Assembly (NCBI RefSeq): GCF_002117485.1
Contig: NZ_CP021030.1
Coordinates: 2,049,001 to 2,113,000, forward strand
Direction: 5' to 3'
Length of the DNA: 64,000 bases
Source of the DNA: Rhizobium sp. NXC14
Lineage (GTDB): Bacteria; Pseudomonadota; Alphaproteobacteria; Rhizobiales; Rhizobiaceae
This document shows positions 49,749 through 59,398 of the stretch, piece by piece. Below the pieces are notes generated by a model. That model had not been told where the DNA came from. It worked only from the letters and a program-made list of their open reading frames with translations, and did no database searches. The translations under genes were made by a program, and so were the position numbers. The stretch's first letter is position 1. Each line of letters opens with the position of its first letter.

Positions 49749-50069
49749 ATGTGGACAAAGCATCATAAGAAGAGAAAGCTCGGCCGCTTCGTCATCCCGG
49801 CTATGACGGTCGCCTTCCTTTCCTATTTCGGTTATCATTGCATCCATGGCGATTATGGCCTGCGGGCGACGGAGACGTTCGAGCGTCAGCGGGTCGCGCG
49901 CGAAAGAGAGCTTGCCGTCCTGAAGGCGAAGCGCGAACATCTGGAAAGCCAGGTGGCGCTGCTGAGTGACGGCTCGCTCGACAAGGACATGCTGGACGAA
50001 AAGGCGCGATATCAGCTGAATATGTCGCGTGCGGACGAGATCGTCATATTCAAACATTATTCCAATTAA
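49749..50069 (+). CDS. FtsB/DivIC-type septum formation initiator
   Basis: 106 residues. A basic cytoplasmic tip (MWTKHHKKRKLGR), a membrane span at about 14-30 (FVIPAMTVAFLSYFGYH), then a periplasmic coiled coil (LRATETFERQRVARERELAVLKAKREHLESQVALL) and the short DEKARYQLNMSRADEIVIF domain. This is the FtsB/DivIC layout; it bridges FtsQ and FtsL at the division site. It lies between eno and pdhA, the standard alphaproteobacterial position. Confidence 0.92.
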   Translation: MWTKHHKKRKLGRFVIPAMTVAFLSYFGYHCIHGDYGLRATETFERQRVARERELAVLKAKREHLESQVALLSDGSLDKDMLDEKARYQLNMSRADEIVIFKHYSN

Positions 50070-50090
50070 CCGGAATCGGGTTAATTGGAA
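50060..50090. terminator. Inverted repeat across the ftsB-like stop codon
   Basis: TTCCAATTAACC (50060-50071) and GGTTAATTGGAA (50079-50090) form a perfect 12-bp stem with a 7-base loop. It includes the TAA stop and is followed by TTTCTGATTTATTT. An AT-rich stem with T-rich tail suggests termination; a protein-binding site is the alternative. Confidence 0.6.
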
Positions 50091-50145
50091 TTTCTGATTT
50101 ATTTCCAATAACTTAGCGTCGAATACGAGCCATGCAATTATGGCA

Positions 50146-50173
50146 TTGCTGTGGTCATATTTCTTCCCTATGG
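50146..50173 (+). promoter_or_regulatory. Candidate pdhA promoter
   Basis: TTGCTG (50146-50151) and CTATGG (50168-50173) with a 16-base spacer, about 42 bases upstream of the pdhA ATG. Confidence 0.4.
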
Positions 50174-50214
50174 TACGCGCCACCGAGAAACGACAAACCC
50201 ATAGGGAGGGTTGA

Positions 50215-51261
50215 ATGGCGCCGCGAAAGACCGCGACCGTTTCCAGCCGCAAAACTGCAGCAAAACCAGCAGCCAAAGCATCGAATGGAGGCCCAGTAGC
50301 CGACTTCGATCGGGATGAGGAACTCAAGGCCTATCGCGAGATGCTACTGATCCGCCGCTTCGAGGAGAAGGCCGGTCAGCTTTACGGCATGGGCTTCATT
50401 GGCGGCTTTTGCCATCTCTATATCGGTCAGGAAGCTGTCGTCGTCGGCATGCAGATGGCGCAGAAGGAAGGCGATCAGGTCATCACCGCCTATCGCGACC
50501 ACGGCCACATGCTGGCAACCGGCATGGAGGCGCGCGGGGTCATGGCGGAACTGACCGGGCGCCGTAGCGGCTATTCCCACGGGAAGGGCGGCTCAATGCA
50601 CATGTTCTCGAAAGAGAAGCATTTCTACGGCGGTCACGGCATCGTCGGCGCCCAGGTTTCGCTCGGAACCGGCCTTGCCTTTGCAAACCACTACCGCGGC
50701 AACGGCAATGTCGCCATCGCCTATTTCGGCGACGGCGCTGCCAACCAGGGCCAGGTCTACGAGAGCTTCAACATGGCGGCTCTCTGGAAGCTGCCGATCG
50801 TCTATATCGTCGAAAATAACCGCTACGCCATGGGCACCTCGACCGCCCGTGCCACCGCTCAGTCGAATTACTCGCTACGCGGCTCCGGCTTCGGCATTCC
50901 CGGCATTCAGGTCGACGGCATGGACGTTCGCGCCGTCAAGGCGGCGGCCGACGAGGCGCTCGAACATTGCCGCTCCGGCAAGGGCCCGATCATTCTCGAA
51001 ATGCTGACCTATCGTTATCGCGGCCACTCCATGTCCGATCCGGCGAAATATCGCACAAAGGAAGAAGTGCAGAAGATGCGCTCCGAACAGGATCCGATCG
51101 AGCAGGTAAAGGCACGCCTCATCGAAAAGGGCTGGGCTTCCGAAGACGATCTGAAGGCGATCGACAAGGATGTTCGCGACATCGTCGCCGACAGCGCCGA
51201 CTTCGCACAGGCCGATCCGGAGCCGGATGCATCCGAGCTCTACACCGACATTCTGCTCTAA
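50215..51261 (+). CDS. pdhA: Pyruvate dehydrogenase E1 component, alpha subunit
   Basis: 348 residues. After a basic Ala/Lys-rich leader (1-28) come YREMLLIRRFEEKAGQLYGMGFIGGFCHLYIGQEAV, GRRSGYSHGKGGSMHMF and the TPP motif GDGAANQGQVYESFNMAALWKLPIVYIVENN. The phosphorylation-loop-like YRYRGHSMSDPAKYR is present. With PdhB it decarboxylates pyruvate and acetylates E2 lipoyl groups. First gene of pdhABC. Confidence 0.98.
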   Translation: MAPRKTATVSSRKTAAKPAAKASNGGPVADFDRDEELKAYREMLLIRRFEEKAGQLYGMGFIGGFCHLYIGQEAVVVGMQMAQKEGDQVITAYRDHGHMLATGMEARGVMAELTGRRSGYSHGKGGSMHMFSKEKHFYGGHGIVGAQVSLGTGLAFANHYRGNGNVAIAYFGDGAANQGQVYESFNMAALWKLPIVYIVENNRYAMGTSTARATAQSNYSLRGSGFGIPGIQVDGMDVRAVKAAADEALEHCRSGKGPIILEMLTYRYRGHSMSDPAKYRTKEEVQKMRSEQDPIEQVKARLIEKGWASEDDLKAIDKDVRDIVADSADFAQADPEPDASELYTDILL

Positions 51262-51276
51262 TCGGGGAGGGAACCC

Positions 51277-52656
51277 ATGCCTATCGATATCCTCATGCCC
51301 GCCCTCTCTCCGACGATGGAAGAAGGCACGCTGTCCAAATGGCTGAAGCAGGAAGGTGACAAGGTCACTTCTGGCGACGTCATCGCCGAAATCGAAACCG
51401 ACAAGGCGACGATGGAAGTCGAAGCGGTCGACGAAGGCGTCATCGGCAAGCTGCTGGTCGACGCCGGCACCGAAGGCGTCAAGGTCAACACCAAGATCGC
51501 CGTGCTGCTGCAAGATGGCGAATCCGCTTCGGACATTTCAGCCGCCAAGCCGGCCGCCGCTCCGCAGGTGCCCCAGGAAGAGAAGCCGACCAACACCGGT
51601 TCTGCTTCCGCGCCGCTTCCGGCCGAGCCGAAGGCCGTCGTTCCGAACGACCCGGAAATCCCGGCCGGCACCGAAATGGTTTCGATGACCGTGCGCGAAG
51701 CACTGCGCGACGCCATGGCCGAAGAAATGCGCGCCAGCGACGACGTCTTCGTCATGGGTGAGGAAGTCGCCGAATATCAGGGCGCCTACAAGGTCACGCA
51801 GGGCCTGCTGCAGGAATTCGGCCCCCGCCGCGTCATCGATACGCCGATCACCGAGCACGGCTTTGCCGGCGTCGGCGTCGGTGCCGCCATGGCCGGTCTC
51901 CGCCCGATCGTTGAATTCATGACCTTCAATTTCGCCATGCAGGCGATCGACCATATCATCAACTCGGCCGCTAAGACGCTGTATATGTCCGGCGGCCAGA
52001 TGGGCGCTCCGATCGTCTTCCGCGGCCCGAACGGTGCCGCCGCCCGCGTCGGCGCCCAGCACAGCCAGGACTATGCCGCCTGGTACAGCGCCATCCCCGG
52101 CCTGAAGGTCGTCATGCCGTACACGGCATCCGACGCAAAGGGTCTGCTGAAAGCGGCGATTCGCGATCCCAACCCGATCATTTTCCTCGAAAACGAAATT
52201 CTCTACGGCCAGCACTTCGACGTGCCGAAGCTCGATAATTTCGTCCTGCCGATCGGCAAGGCGCGGATCCATCGCCAGGGCAAGGACGTCACCGTCGTCT
52301 CCTTCGGCATCGGCATGACCTATGCGACGAAGGCGGCCGCCGAACTCGAACAGCTCGGCATCGACGTTGAGCTGATCGACCTTCGCACCATCCGCCCGAT
52401 GGATCTGCCGACGGTTATCGAATCTGTGAAGAAAACCGGCCGCCTCGTCACCGTCGAGGAAGGTTATCCGCAATCCTCCGTCGGCACCGAAATCGCCACC
52501 CGCGTCATGCAGCAGGCCTTCGACTATCTCGATGCGCCGATCCTGACGATCGCAGGCAAGGACGTTCCGATGCCTTACGCCGCCAATCTCGAAAAGCTGG
52601 CGCTTCCGAACGTCGGCGAAGTCGTCGATGCGGTGAAGGCTGTCTGCTATAAATAA
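51277..52656 (+). CDS. pdhB: Pyruvate dehydrogenase E1 component, beta subunit, with N-terminal lipoyl domain
   Basis: 459 residues. A lipoyl domain occupies about 1-80, with the lipoylated lysine K43 in [16 protein letters not shown] Pro/Ala linker leads to the E1-beta core: [73 protein letters not shown] and the C-terminal [13 protein letters not shown]. The fused lipoyl domain is the alphaproteobacterial form. It lies 15 bases after pdhA. Confidence 0.98.
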   Translation: MPIDILMPALSPTMEEGTLSKWLKQEGDKVTSGDVIAEIETDKATMEVEAVDEGVIGKLLVDAGTEGVKVNTKIAVLLQDGESASDISAAKPAAAPQVPQEEKPTNTGSASAPLPAEPKAVVPNDPEIPAGTEMVSMTVREALRDAMAEEMRASDDVFVMGEEVAEYQGAYKVTQGLLQEFGPRRVIDTPITEHGFAGVGVGAAMAGLRPIVEFMTFNFAMQAIDHIINSAAKTLYMSGGQMGAPIVFRGPNGAAARVGAQHSQDYAAWYSAIPGLKVVMPYTASDAKGLLKAAIRDPNPIIFLENEILYGQHFDVPKLDNFVLPIGKARIHRQGKDVTVVSFGIGMTYATKAAAELEQLGIDVELIDLRTIRPMDLPTVIESVKKTGRLVTVEEGYPQSSVGTEIATRVMQQAFDYLDAPILTIAGKDVPMPYAANLEKLALPNVGEVVDAVKAVCYK

Positions 52657-52671
52657 GGGGAGGGTATTTCG

Positions 52672-54030
52672 ATGCCGATCAATATCACGATGCCCGCCCT
52701 CTCTCCGACCATGGAAGAAGGCAATCTTTCCAAGTGGCTGGTCAAGGAAGGCGACACGGTCAAGTCTGGCGATGTGATCGCCGAGATCGAGACCGACAAG
52801 GCGACGATGGAAGTCGAAGCCGTGGATGAAGGCAAGGTTGCCAAGCTGGTCGTCCCGGCCGGCACCGAAGGCGTCAAGGTCAATGCGCTGATCGCCGTTC
52901 TCGCCGCCGATGGCGAAGATGTTGCCGCTGCCGCAAGTGGTGCAGGTTCCGCCGTCCCGGCCAAGGCTGACGCCGCACCTGCGCCGAAGGCCGACGCTGC
53001 GCCGGCGAAGGCTGAGGCAGCTCCGGCCACGGCACCGGCGCCTGCCGCTGCACCCGCAGCCGGTTCATCAGGTGGCAACCGCACCTTCTCTTCGCCGCTC
53101 GCCCGCCGGCTGGCCAAGGAAGCTGGTATCGACTTGTCGGCCGTCGCCGGTTCCGGTCCGCATGGCCGCGTGATCAAGAGCGATATCGAAGCTGCCGTTG
53201 CCGGTGGTGGCGCCAAGGCTGCTGCCGCTCCCGCCGCTGCTGCTGCTCCTCAGGCTGCAGCCGCGCCGGCTCCGGCCGCCGCGCCGAAGGGTGCCTCGGA
53301 GGAAGCCGTGCTCAAGCTCTTCGAGCCGGGCTCCTACGAGCTTGTGCCGCATGACGGCATGCGCAAGACGATCGCCCGGCGGCTGGTCGAATCCAAGCAG
53401 ACGATCCCGCATTTCTACGTCAGCGTCGATTGCGAGCTCGACGCTCTGATGGCGCTGCGCGCCCAGCTGAACGATGCGGCGCCGCGCAAGGACAACGCTC
53501 CGGCCTACAAGCTCTCGGTCAACGATATGGTCATCAAGGCCATGGCGCTGGCGCTGCGCGACGTTCCGGACGCCAACGTCTCCTGGACCGACAACAACAT
53601 GGTCAAGCACAAGCACGCCGATGTCGGCGTCGCCGTGTCGATCCCCGGCGGCCTGATCACGCCGATCATCCGCAAGGCCGAGCAGAAGACCCTGTCTATC
53701 ATCTCCAACGAGATGCGCGATCTCGGCAAGCGGGCCAAGGACCGCAAGCTGAAGCCCGAGGAATATCAGGGCGGCACCAGTTCGGTGTCGAACATGGGCA
53801 TGATGGGCGTGAAGAACTTCGCCGCCGTCGTCAACCCGCCGCATGCGACGATCCTCGCGGTCGGCGCCGGCGAGCAGCGGGTGATAGTCAAGAACGGCGA
53901 AATGGCGATCGCCACCGTGATGTCGGTGACGCTCTCGACCGACCATCGCTGCGTCGACGGCGCGCTCGGCGCCGAGCTGCTCCAGGCCTTCAAGGGCTAT
54001 ATCGAAAACCCGATGGGCTTGCTTGTCTGA
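52672..54030 (+). CDS. pdhC: Dihydrolipoamide acetyltransferase (E2 of pyruvate dehydrogenase)
   Basis: 452 residues. Single lipoyl domain (K43 in [15 protein letters not shown]), long Ala/Pro linker (about 80-130), peripheral-subunit-binding domain [35 protein letters not shown], second linker, then the acyltransferase domain ending with the active site [14 protein letters not shown]. It forms the core of the complex and makes acetyl-CoA. The first 16 residues of the lipoyl domain nearly repeat those of PdhB, pointing to a past duplication. Confidence 0.98.
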   Translation: MPINITMPALSPTMEEGNLSKWLVKEGDTVKSGDVIAEIETDKATMEVEAVDEGKVAKLVVPAGTEGVKVNALIAVLAADGEDVAAAASGAGSAVPAKADAAPAPKADAAPAKAEAAPATAPAPAAAPAAGSSGGNRTFSSPLARRLAKEAGIDLSAVAGSGPHGRVIKSDIEAAVAGGGAKAAAAPAAAAAPQAAAAPAPAAAPKGASEEAVLKLFEPGSYELVPHDGMRKTIARRLVESKQTIPHFYVSVDCELDALMALRAQLNDAAPRKDNAPAYKLSVNDMVIKAMALALRDVPDANVSWTDNNMVKHKHADVGVAVSIPGGLITPIIRKAEQKTLSIISNEMRDLGKRAKDRKLKPEEYQGGTSSVSNMGMMGVKNFAAVVNPPHATILAVGAGEQRVIVKNGEMAIATVMSVTLSTDHRCVDGALGAELLQAFKGYIENPMGLLV

Positions 54031-54049
54031 TAGCGAAGCGGAGGCGGAA

Positions 54050-54691
54050 ATGACCAAGACCGTTCTTTGCTATGGTGACTCGCTGACCTGGGGTCATGAC
54101 CCTGAGACAATCGGCCGTCATGAGTACAAGAACCGTTGGCCGAGCGTGCTTCAGGCAGCGCTCGGCAGCGAGGCGCGTGTTATCGCCGAAGGGCTGAACG
54201 GTCGCACCACCGCTTTCGACGACCACCTCGCCGATTGCGACCGCAACGGTGCGCGCGTCCTGCCGACGATCCTGCAGACGCATGCGCCGCTCGACCTCGT
54301 CATCCTGCTGCTCGGCACCAACGACATGAAGCCTGTTGTGGCTGGCTCCGCCTTTGCCGCCTGCCAGGGCATCAGCCGGCTTGTGCGACTGATCCGCAAT
54401 CACGCCTGGCCCTTTGAATTCGACGGGCCGGAGATCCTGATCGTAGCGCCGCCGGCGATCTGCGCGACCGGCAATGTGCCCTTCGCCGCATCCTTTCCCG
54501 GCGGCATCGAGGAATCGGCAAAGCTTGCAACGCTCTATCGCGACCTTGCGGACGAGCTTGGTTGTGGCTTTTTCGATGGCAATTCTGTCGCCAAGACCAC
54601 GCCGATCGACGGCATTCACCTCGATGCGGAAAACACGCGGGCGCTCGGGCGCGGGCTGGAATCGATCGTGCGGATGATGCTGGGGATCTGA
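54050..54691 (+). CDS. SGNH/GDSL family hydrolase
   Basis: 213 residues from the ATG at 54050, with GGAGG upstream. Block I VLCYGDSLTWGHD (Ser11), block III LLGTNDMKPV and block V DGIHLDAEN with catalytic Asp/His. Annotated as arylesterase in related genomes; no signal peptide, so cytoplasmic. It is 19 bases after pdhC, a conserved place in rhizobia, so it may be read with the pdh operon; its substrate is unknown. Confidence 0.92.
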   Translation: MTKTVLCYGDSLTWGHDPETIGRHEYKNRWPSVLQAALGSEARVIAEGLNGRTTAFDDHLADCDRNGARVLPTILQTHAPLDLVILLLGTNDMKPVVAGSAFAACQGISRLVRLIRNHAWPFEFDGPEILIVAPPAICATGNVPFAASFPGGIEESAKLATLYRDLADELGCGFFDGNSVAKTTPIDGIHLDAENTRALGRGLESIVRMMLGI

Positions 54692-54956
54692 AAAACTGGT
54701 TCACCGGCAGTCTCGGCGCGCTTATCGCCATATGCGCGGCATCGGCCTCGGACGCAGGCTGCTGGACATCCGAAAGGCTGGTCGCCGCCAGTCAGGCTGG
54801 TCGCAGCAAGCGATAATGAGGCGGCTTTGTCGCTTATGTAAGAAACGGATTCTCGGAGGGCTGCCCGCGCTGATGCCGTGCCGCTCTTCGAAAACAGCAA
54901 TAGGCACGCGTGGGTGCTCATGACCCGCAGCGCAGCATAGCAAAGGCAGGAAACAC

Positions 54957-56402
54957 ATGGCTGAATCCTACGACGTCATCATCATCGGCTCCGGTCCCGG
55001 CGGCTATGTCGCCGCCATTCGCGCGGCCCAGCTCGGGCTTAAGACGGCGATCGTCGAGCGCGAGCATATGGGCGGCATCTGCCTGAACTGGGGCTGCATA
55101 CCGACGAAGGCGCTGTTGCGTTCGGCCGAGGTGCTCGATCACGCCAATCACTTCAAGGATTTCGGCCTCGTTCTTGAAGGCACGGTGAAGCCGGATGCCA
55201 AGGCCGTCGTCGGCCGCTCGCGCGCTGTTTCCGCCCGTCTCAACGCCGGCGTCGGTTTCCTGATGAAGAAGAACAAGATCGACATCATCTGGGGCGAAGG
55301 CAAGCTGACAAAGCCCGGCGAGATCGTCGTCGGCAAGTCGTCGAAACCGGTAGTCGAGCCGCAGCACCCGCTGCCGAAGAATGTCAAGGGCGAGGGCACC
55401 TATACCGCCAAGCACATCATCATCGCGACTGGCGCCCGTCCGCGCGCGCTGCCCGGCATCGAGCCCGACGGCAAGCTGATCTGGACCTATTTCGAGGCGC
55501 TGAAGCCGGATGCGCTGCCGAAGTCGCTGATCGTCATGGGCTCGGGTGCGATCGGCATCGAATTCGCAAGCTTCTATCGCTCCATGGGCGTCGACGTCAC
55601 GGTGGTGGAAGTGATGCCGACCATCATGCCGGTCGAGGATGCCGAAATCACCGCCATCGCCCGCAAGCAGCTGGAAAAGCGCGGCCTCAAGATCTTCACC
55701 AGCGCCAAGGTGACCAAGGTCGAGAAGGTGGCAAACAGCATCACCGCCCATGTCGAGACTGCAGACGGTAAGGTCCAGCAGATCACCGCCGACCGGATGA
55801 TTTCGGCTGTCGGCGTTCAGGGCAATATCGAAAACCTCGGCCTGGAGGCGCTCGGCATCAAGACCGACCGCGGCTGCGTCGTCGCCGACGGTTACGGCAA
55901 GACCAATGTCGCGGGCATCTATGCGATCGGTGATGTCGCCGGCCCGCCGATGCTGGCCCACAAGGCCGAGCATGAGGGCGTCGTCTGCGTCGAAAAAATC
56001 GCCGGCCTGCCGAATGTTCATCCCACCGACAAGGGCAAGGTGCCGGGCTGCACCTATTGCAATCCGCAGGTCGCCTCCGTCGGCCTTACGGAAGCCAAGG
56101 CCAAGGAGCTGGGCCGCGATGTCCGGGTCGGTCGCTTCTCCTTCGCGGCGAACGGCAAGGCGATCGCTCTCGGCGAAGACCAGGGCATGGTCAAGGTGAT
56201 CTTCGACAAGAAGACCGGCGAACTGCTCGGCGCCCACATGGTTGGCGCCGAAGTCACCGAGCTCATCCAGGGCTTCGTCGTCGCGATGAACCTCGAAACG
56301 ACCGAGGAAGAACTGATGCATACCATCTTCCCTCATCCGACCGTATCCGAGACGATGAAGGAAGCGGTGCTCGATGCTTACGGTCGTGTACTGAACGCTT
56401 GA
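54957..56402 (+). CDS. lpdA: Dihydrolipoamide dehydrogenase (E3)
   Basis: 481 residues. FAD fold VIIIGSGPGGYVAAIRAAQLG, redox disulfide GGICLNWGCIPTKALL (C42/C47), NAD fold LIVMGSGAIGIEFASFYRSMG and the C-terminal His-Glu pair in HTIFPHPTVSETMKEAV. It reoxidises lipoyl groups of the PDH complex. A 265-base spacer with no credible gene separates it from the GDSL gene. The inserted segment around KPVVEPQHPLPKNVKG is typical of PDH-linked E3 of this group. Confidence 0.97.
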   Translation: MAESYDVIIIGSGPGGYVAAIRAAQLGLKTAIVEREHMGGICLNWGCIPTKALLRSAEVLDHANHFKDFGLVLEGTVKPDAKAVVGRSRAVSARLNAGVGFLMKKNKIDIIWGEGKLTKPGEIVVGKSSKPVVEPQHPLPKNVKGEGTYTAKHIIIATGARPRALPGIEPDGKLIWTYFEALKPDALPKSLIVMGSGAIGIEFASFYRSMGVDVTVVEVMPTIMPVEDAEITAIARKQLEKRGLKIFTSAKVTKVEKVANSITAHVETADGKVQQITADRMISAVGVQGNIENLGLEALGIKTDRGCVVADGYGKTNVAGIYAIGDVAGPPMLAHKAEHEGVVCVEKIAGLPNVHPTDKGKVPGCTYCNPQVASVGLTEAKAKELGRDVRVGRFSFAANGKAIALGEDQGMVKVIFDKKTGELLGAHMVGAEVTELIQGFVVAMNLETTEEELMHTIFPHPTVSETMKEAVLDAYGRVLNA

Positions 56403-56477
56403 GAATTTTTGGGCGCTGCCCCTTTTCCGGAGTGGAAAGCCACTCCGGTCGGGTGGAAAAGGCGAAAGGAAATCATC

Positions 56478-56732
56478 ATGTCTATGGAGACGCAGGCGTT
56501 GCTGGTGTTTTTGCTGATCGGCCTGGTTGCGGGCTTCCTGGCAAGTCTCGTCGTCGGTGGCGGCGGTTTGATCAGATGCCTGCTGAGCGGCATCATCGGC
56601 GCCTTCGTCGGCGGCTATCTGTTCAGCGCGCTCGGCATTTCGCTGGGCATTGAAAATGCGCTGGTCGTGCAGATCATCCACGCCACCGTCGGCGCCATCA
56701 TCGTGGTGCTGGTCGCCAGAGCGGTCGCTTAG
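56478..56732 (+). CDS. GlsB/YeaQ/YmgE family small membrane protein
   Basis: 84 residues from the ATG at 56478, preceded by AAAGGAA. Three hydrophobic helices with glycine motifs: LLVFLLIGLVAGFLASLVVGGGGLI, IIGAFVGGYLFSAL and IIHATVGAIIVVLVARAV. The transglycosylase-associated/GlsB family is linked to stress in several bacteria, function unsettled. It is the first of two tandem genes between lpdA and lipA. Confidence 0.85.
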   Translation: MSMETQALLVFLLIGLVAGFLASLVVGGGGLIRCLLSGIIGAFVGGYLFSALGISLGIENALVVQIIHATVGAIIVVLVARAVA

Positions 56733-56755
56733 CGCAGATTGAGGGCAGGACAGGC

Positions 56756-57004
56756 ATGGAAAGCGTGGGCTGGATTTCGGCAATCATCATCGGCGGACTT
56801 GCGGGCTGGCTGGCCGGCAAGCTGATGGATGCACGATATGGAATTTTCCTGAACATCGTGCTCGGCATTGTCGGCTCGGTTGTCGCCACCGCCATCCTCG
56901 CCCAGTTTCACGTTCAACTGGCCGGTGGACGGCTCGGCTATTTCGTGACGGGTTTCCTAGGCGCCTGCCTGCTGATATTCGTTGCGCGACTGGTGCGGCG
57001 CTAA
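56756..57004 (+). CDS. GlsB/YeaQ/YmgE family small membrane protein (second copy)
   Basis: 82 residues: WISAIIIGGLAGWLAGKLM, YGIFLNIVLGIVGSVVATAIL and LGYFVTGFLGACLLIFVARLVRR. It has the same three-helix plan as its upstream neighbour and lies 23 bases after it, so the pair is a tandem duplication or an ancient two-gene unit. Confidence 0.85.
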   Translation: MESVGWISAIIIGGLAGWLAGKLMDARYGIFLNIVLGIVGSVVATAILAQFHVQLAGGRLGYFVTGFLGACLLIFVARLVRR

Positions 57005-57060
57005 ATTGCGACGCGTCGTAGGGACTGTGCCGCTTAGGGCGGCGGAAAGCTGAGACTGCA

Positions 57061-58032
57061 ATGGTGACCATTCTCGACACGATCAATCCCGACGCCAAGC
57101 GCGTGCGCCATCCTGAGAAGGCGCATCGGCCGGATACGGATGTCATGCGCAAGCCGGATTGGATCCGCGTCAAGGCGCCGACTTCCAAGGGCTATGCCGA
57201 GACACGCGCCATCGTGAAGGAGCACAAGCTCGTCACCGTCTGCGAGGAGGCCGGCTGCCCGAATATCGGCGAGTGCTGGGACAAGAAGCACGCGACCTTC
57301 ATGATCATGGGCGAGATCTGTACCCGCGCCTGCGCCTTTTGCAACGTCGCGACCGGCAAGCCGAATGCGCTCGATATGGCCGAACCTGAGAACGTCGCCA
57401 AGGCGGTCAAGGAGATGGGCCTCAGCCACGTCGTCATCACCTCGGTCGACCGCGACGATCTCGAGGACGGCGGTGCCGAGCACTTCGAAAAGGTGATTTG
57501 GGCGATCCGTGCCGCCTCGCCGGGAACGACGATCGAGATCCTGACGCCTGATTTCCTGAAGAAGCCGGGCGCCCTGGAGCGCGTGGTCGCCGCCAAACCC
57601 GACGTCTTCAACCACAATATGGAAACGGTGGCCGGCAACTATCTGACGGTTCGCCCCGGCGCCCGTTATTTCCATTCCATCCGCCTGCTGCAGCGGGTGA
57701 AGGAACTCGATCCCACCATGTTCACCAAATCGGGGATCATGGTCGGCCTCGGCGAGGAGCGGAACGAGGTGCTGCAGCTGATGGACGATCTGCGCACCGC
57801 CGATGTCGACTTCCTGACTATCGGCCAGTACCTGCAGCCGACCCGCAAGCACCACAAGGTCGAGAGCTTCGTCACACCCGACGAGTTCAAGTCCTACGAG
57901 ACGGTCGCCTACAGCAAGGGCTTCCTGATGGTCGCCTCCAGCCCGCTGACCCGTTCGTCACACCATGCGGGGGATGATTTCGCCCGGCTGAAGGCGGCAC
58001 GCGAGAAGAAGCTGCTGTTGGCAGCTGAGTAA
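57061..58032 (+). CDS. lipA: Lipoyl synthase
   Basis: 323 residues. Auxiliary cluster [13 protein letters not shown] from about residue 61 and the radical-SAM motif [10 protein letters not shown] from about residue 87; [15 protein letters not shown] at the end is also typical. It inserts sulfur in octanoyl groups to lipoate. Its place beside pdhABC-lpdA matches its clients, since PdhB and PdhC both carry lipoyl domains. Confidence 0.98.
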   Translation: MVTILDTINPDAKRVRHPEKAHRPDTDVMRKPDWIRVKAPTSKGYAETRAIVKEHKLVTVCEEAGCPNIGECWDKKHATFMIMGEICTRACAFCNVATGKPNALDMAEPENVAKAVKEMGLSHVVITSVDRDDLEDGGAEHFEKVIWAIRAASPGTTIEILTPDFLKKPGALERVVAAKPDVFNHNMETVAGNYLTVRPGARYFHSIRLLQRVKELDPTMFTKSGIMVGLGEERNEVLQLMDDLRTADVDFLTIGQYLQPTRKHHKVESFVTPDEFKSYETVAYSKGFLMVASSPLTRSSHHAGDDFARLKAAREKKLLLAAE

Positions 58033-58064
58033 GGTTTGGGTGCTGCCAAGCTCTCTTTTGTCTT

Positions 58065-58128
58065 GCTCGGGCCCGAGCATCTGCAACCGATCGATAGGGC
58101 AGCAGATCCTCGGCACAAGGCCGAGGAT
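58065..58128. repeat. Palindromic intergenic repeats after lipA
   Basis: GCTCGGGCCCGAGC (58065-58078) is a perfect 14-bp palindrome. ATCCTCGGC (58106-58114) with GCCGAGGAT (58120-58128) is a perfect stem of the kind of GATCCTCGG...CCGAGGATGACG repeat spread in rhizobial genomes. They could also protect the lipA transcript end. Confidence 0.65.
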
Positions 58129-58204
58129 GACGTCGAGTAGGGGGCGAGGTTAGGCAATAAACTGACCTTAACGGTTTTTGCCAAGGTTTCTCTTTGGGCA
58201 GCCA

Positions 58205-58753
58205 ATGAATTTTATATCCGGATTGAAATCGACGCTGGTCGAGGCCGACCGCATTCTGGTGATCGGCTGCCCCGGCAGCGGCAAGAGCACGCTGGCAAAG
58301 CGGCTCTCGCGAGCACTCGATCTTCACTACGTCTCAATGGACCGCGATTTTTACTGGCTGCCGGGCTGGAGAAAGAGGCCGCGCGACGAGATTGACCGTC
58401 TTATCGCCGATGCCGTGACAGAAGAGCGCTGGATCATGGATGGAACCGGCCTCAATTCCTTTCATCTTCGCCTGCCGCGTGCCGAGGCCGTTATTTGGCT
58501 TCGTCTGCCGAGATATGCATGCCTGTGGGGAGTGATATCGAGAGCGTTTCGCCATCTCGGACGAAATCGCCCCGAATTGCCGGCCGGCTGTCCCGAACGC
58601 ATTTCGCTGGAGATGCTTGCCTATGTCTGGAATTTCGAACGGGATGCCGCCCCCTTGATCGAAGCAGGGCTTCGGGAGTATGGACTGGCCAAATCCACCG
58701 TCATCATAAGATCGCGCCACGCTGCTCGCCAGTTCGCCGCTCTTCGCGCTTAG
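58205..58753 (+). CDS. P-loop kinase-like protein (FlaR/adenylate-kinase-like), copy 1
   Basis: 182 residues from the ATG at 58205. Walker A GCPGSGKST (21-29), then YVSMDRDFYWLPGW, EERWIMDGTGLNSF and LRLPRAEAVIWLRLP. The layout matches proteins annotated as DNA topology modulation/FlaR or adenylate-kinase-like, a family with no firm function. The ribosome-binding site is weak. It has a tandem paralogue downstream and lies between lipA and the COQ10-like gene. Confidence 0.75.
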   Translation: MNFISGLKSTLVEADRILVIGCPGSGKSTLAKRLSRALDLHYVSMDRDFYWLPGWRKRPRDEIDRLIADAVTEERWIMDGTGLNSFHLRLPRAEAVIWLRLPRYACLWGVISRAFRHLGRNRPELPAGCPERISLEMLAYVWNFERDAAPLIEAGLREYGLAKSTVIIRSRHAARQFAALRA

Positions 58754-58795
58754 GCGCATGACCGCCAACGGCAGCGGCGGACACGGAGTTATCTG

Positions 58796-59389
58796 ATGGA
58801 CCAGAGAGCAGAGCTGCCGCAGCGTCAGGAGATCGCCGACCTCAAGCAGGCGGCGGAGCATATCCGAAGAGCCCGACGCATTCTCGTGGTGGGCTGCTCG
58901 GGCGGCGGGAAATCAACTCTTTCGCTGAAGATCGCCAAGCGCTTCGGACTTCCGTATATTTCGCTCGACCGGGACGTTTTCTGGCTTCCCGGCTGGGTGG
59001 CGCGCGACAGGGCGGAGCAGCGAAGAATCATCGCCAGCCGGATCCTCGAAGAACGCTGGATCATGGACGGCACCAACCCGTCCTCACTGGACATCAGGCT
59101 GCCGCGGACCGATTTCGTTATCTGGGTCCGCATGCCGCGACTTCTCTGTATCTGGGGTGCGGTCAGCCGATGGGCGAAATGGATTGGCCGCACACGCCCG
59201 GAAATGGCACCGGGTTGCATCGAAAAGGTCGATTTAGAATTCCTGCGGTTCATCTGGACCTTCGAGGAGAAATTTGCGCCGCGTATTGCCGCCGGCCTCG
59301 CCGAATATGGCCCCGATGTGCCGGTTCTTCAGCTAAAATCCCGCAGCCGGATGGGCGAACTCCTTGATCTTCTGGACGCGCCCGCTTAA
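58796..59389 (+). CDS. P-loop kinase-like protein (FlaR/adenylate-kinase-like), copy 2
   Basis: 197 residues. Walker A GCSGGGKST (33-41), YISLDRDVFWLPGW, EERWIMDGTNPSSL and IRLPRTDFVIWVRMP mirror copy 1 along the entire length, with roughly half the residues identical by eye. The N-terminus has a 13-residue charged extension. The two copies share the D-R-D-x-x-W-L-P-G-W block that could hold substrate. It lies 43 bases after copy 1. Confidence 0.75.
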   Translation: MDQRAELPQRQEIADLKQAAEHIRRARRILVVGCSGGGKSTLSLKIAKRFGLPYISLDRDVFWLPGWVARDRAEQRRIIASRILEERWIMDGTNPSSLDIRLPRTDFVIWVRMPRLLCIWGAVSRWAKWIGRTRPEMAPGCIEKVDLEFLRFIWTFEEKFAPRIAAGLAEYGPDVPVLQLKSRSRMGELLDLLDAPA

Positions 59390-59398
59390 GTGCCGCCT

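Noticed and set aside
54692..54956. Small genes in the GDSL-lpdA spacer
   Set aside because: Short frames on both strands have no start context or hydrophobic or domain pattern; the minus one overlaps the GDSL gene.
54918..56783. 621-codon frame antisense to lpdA
   Set aside because: Shadow frame; lpdA is unambiguous.
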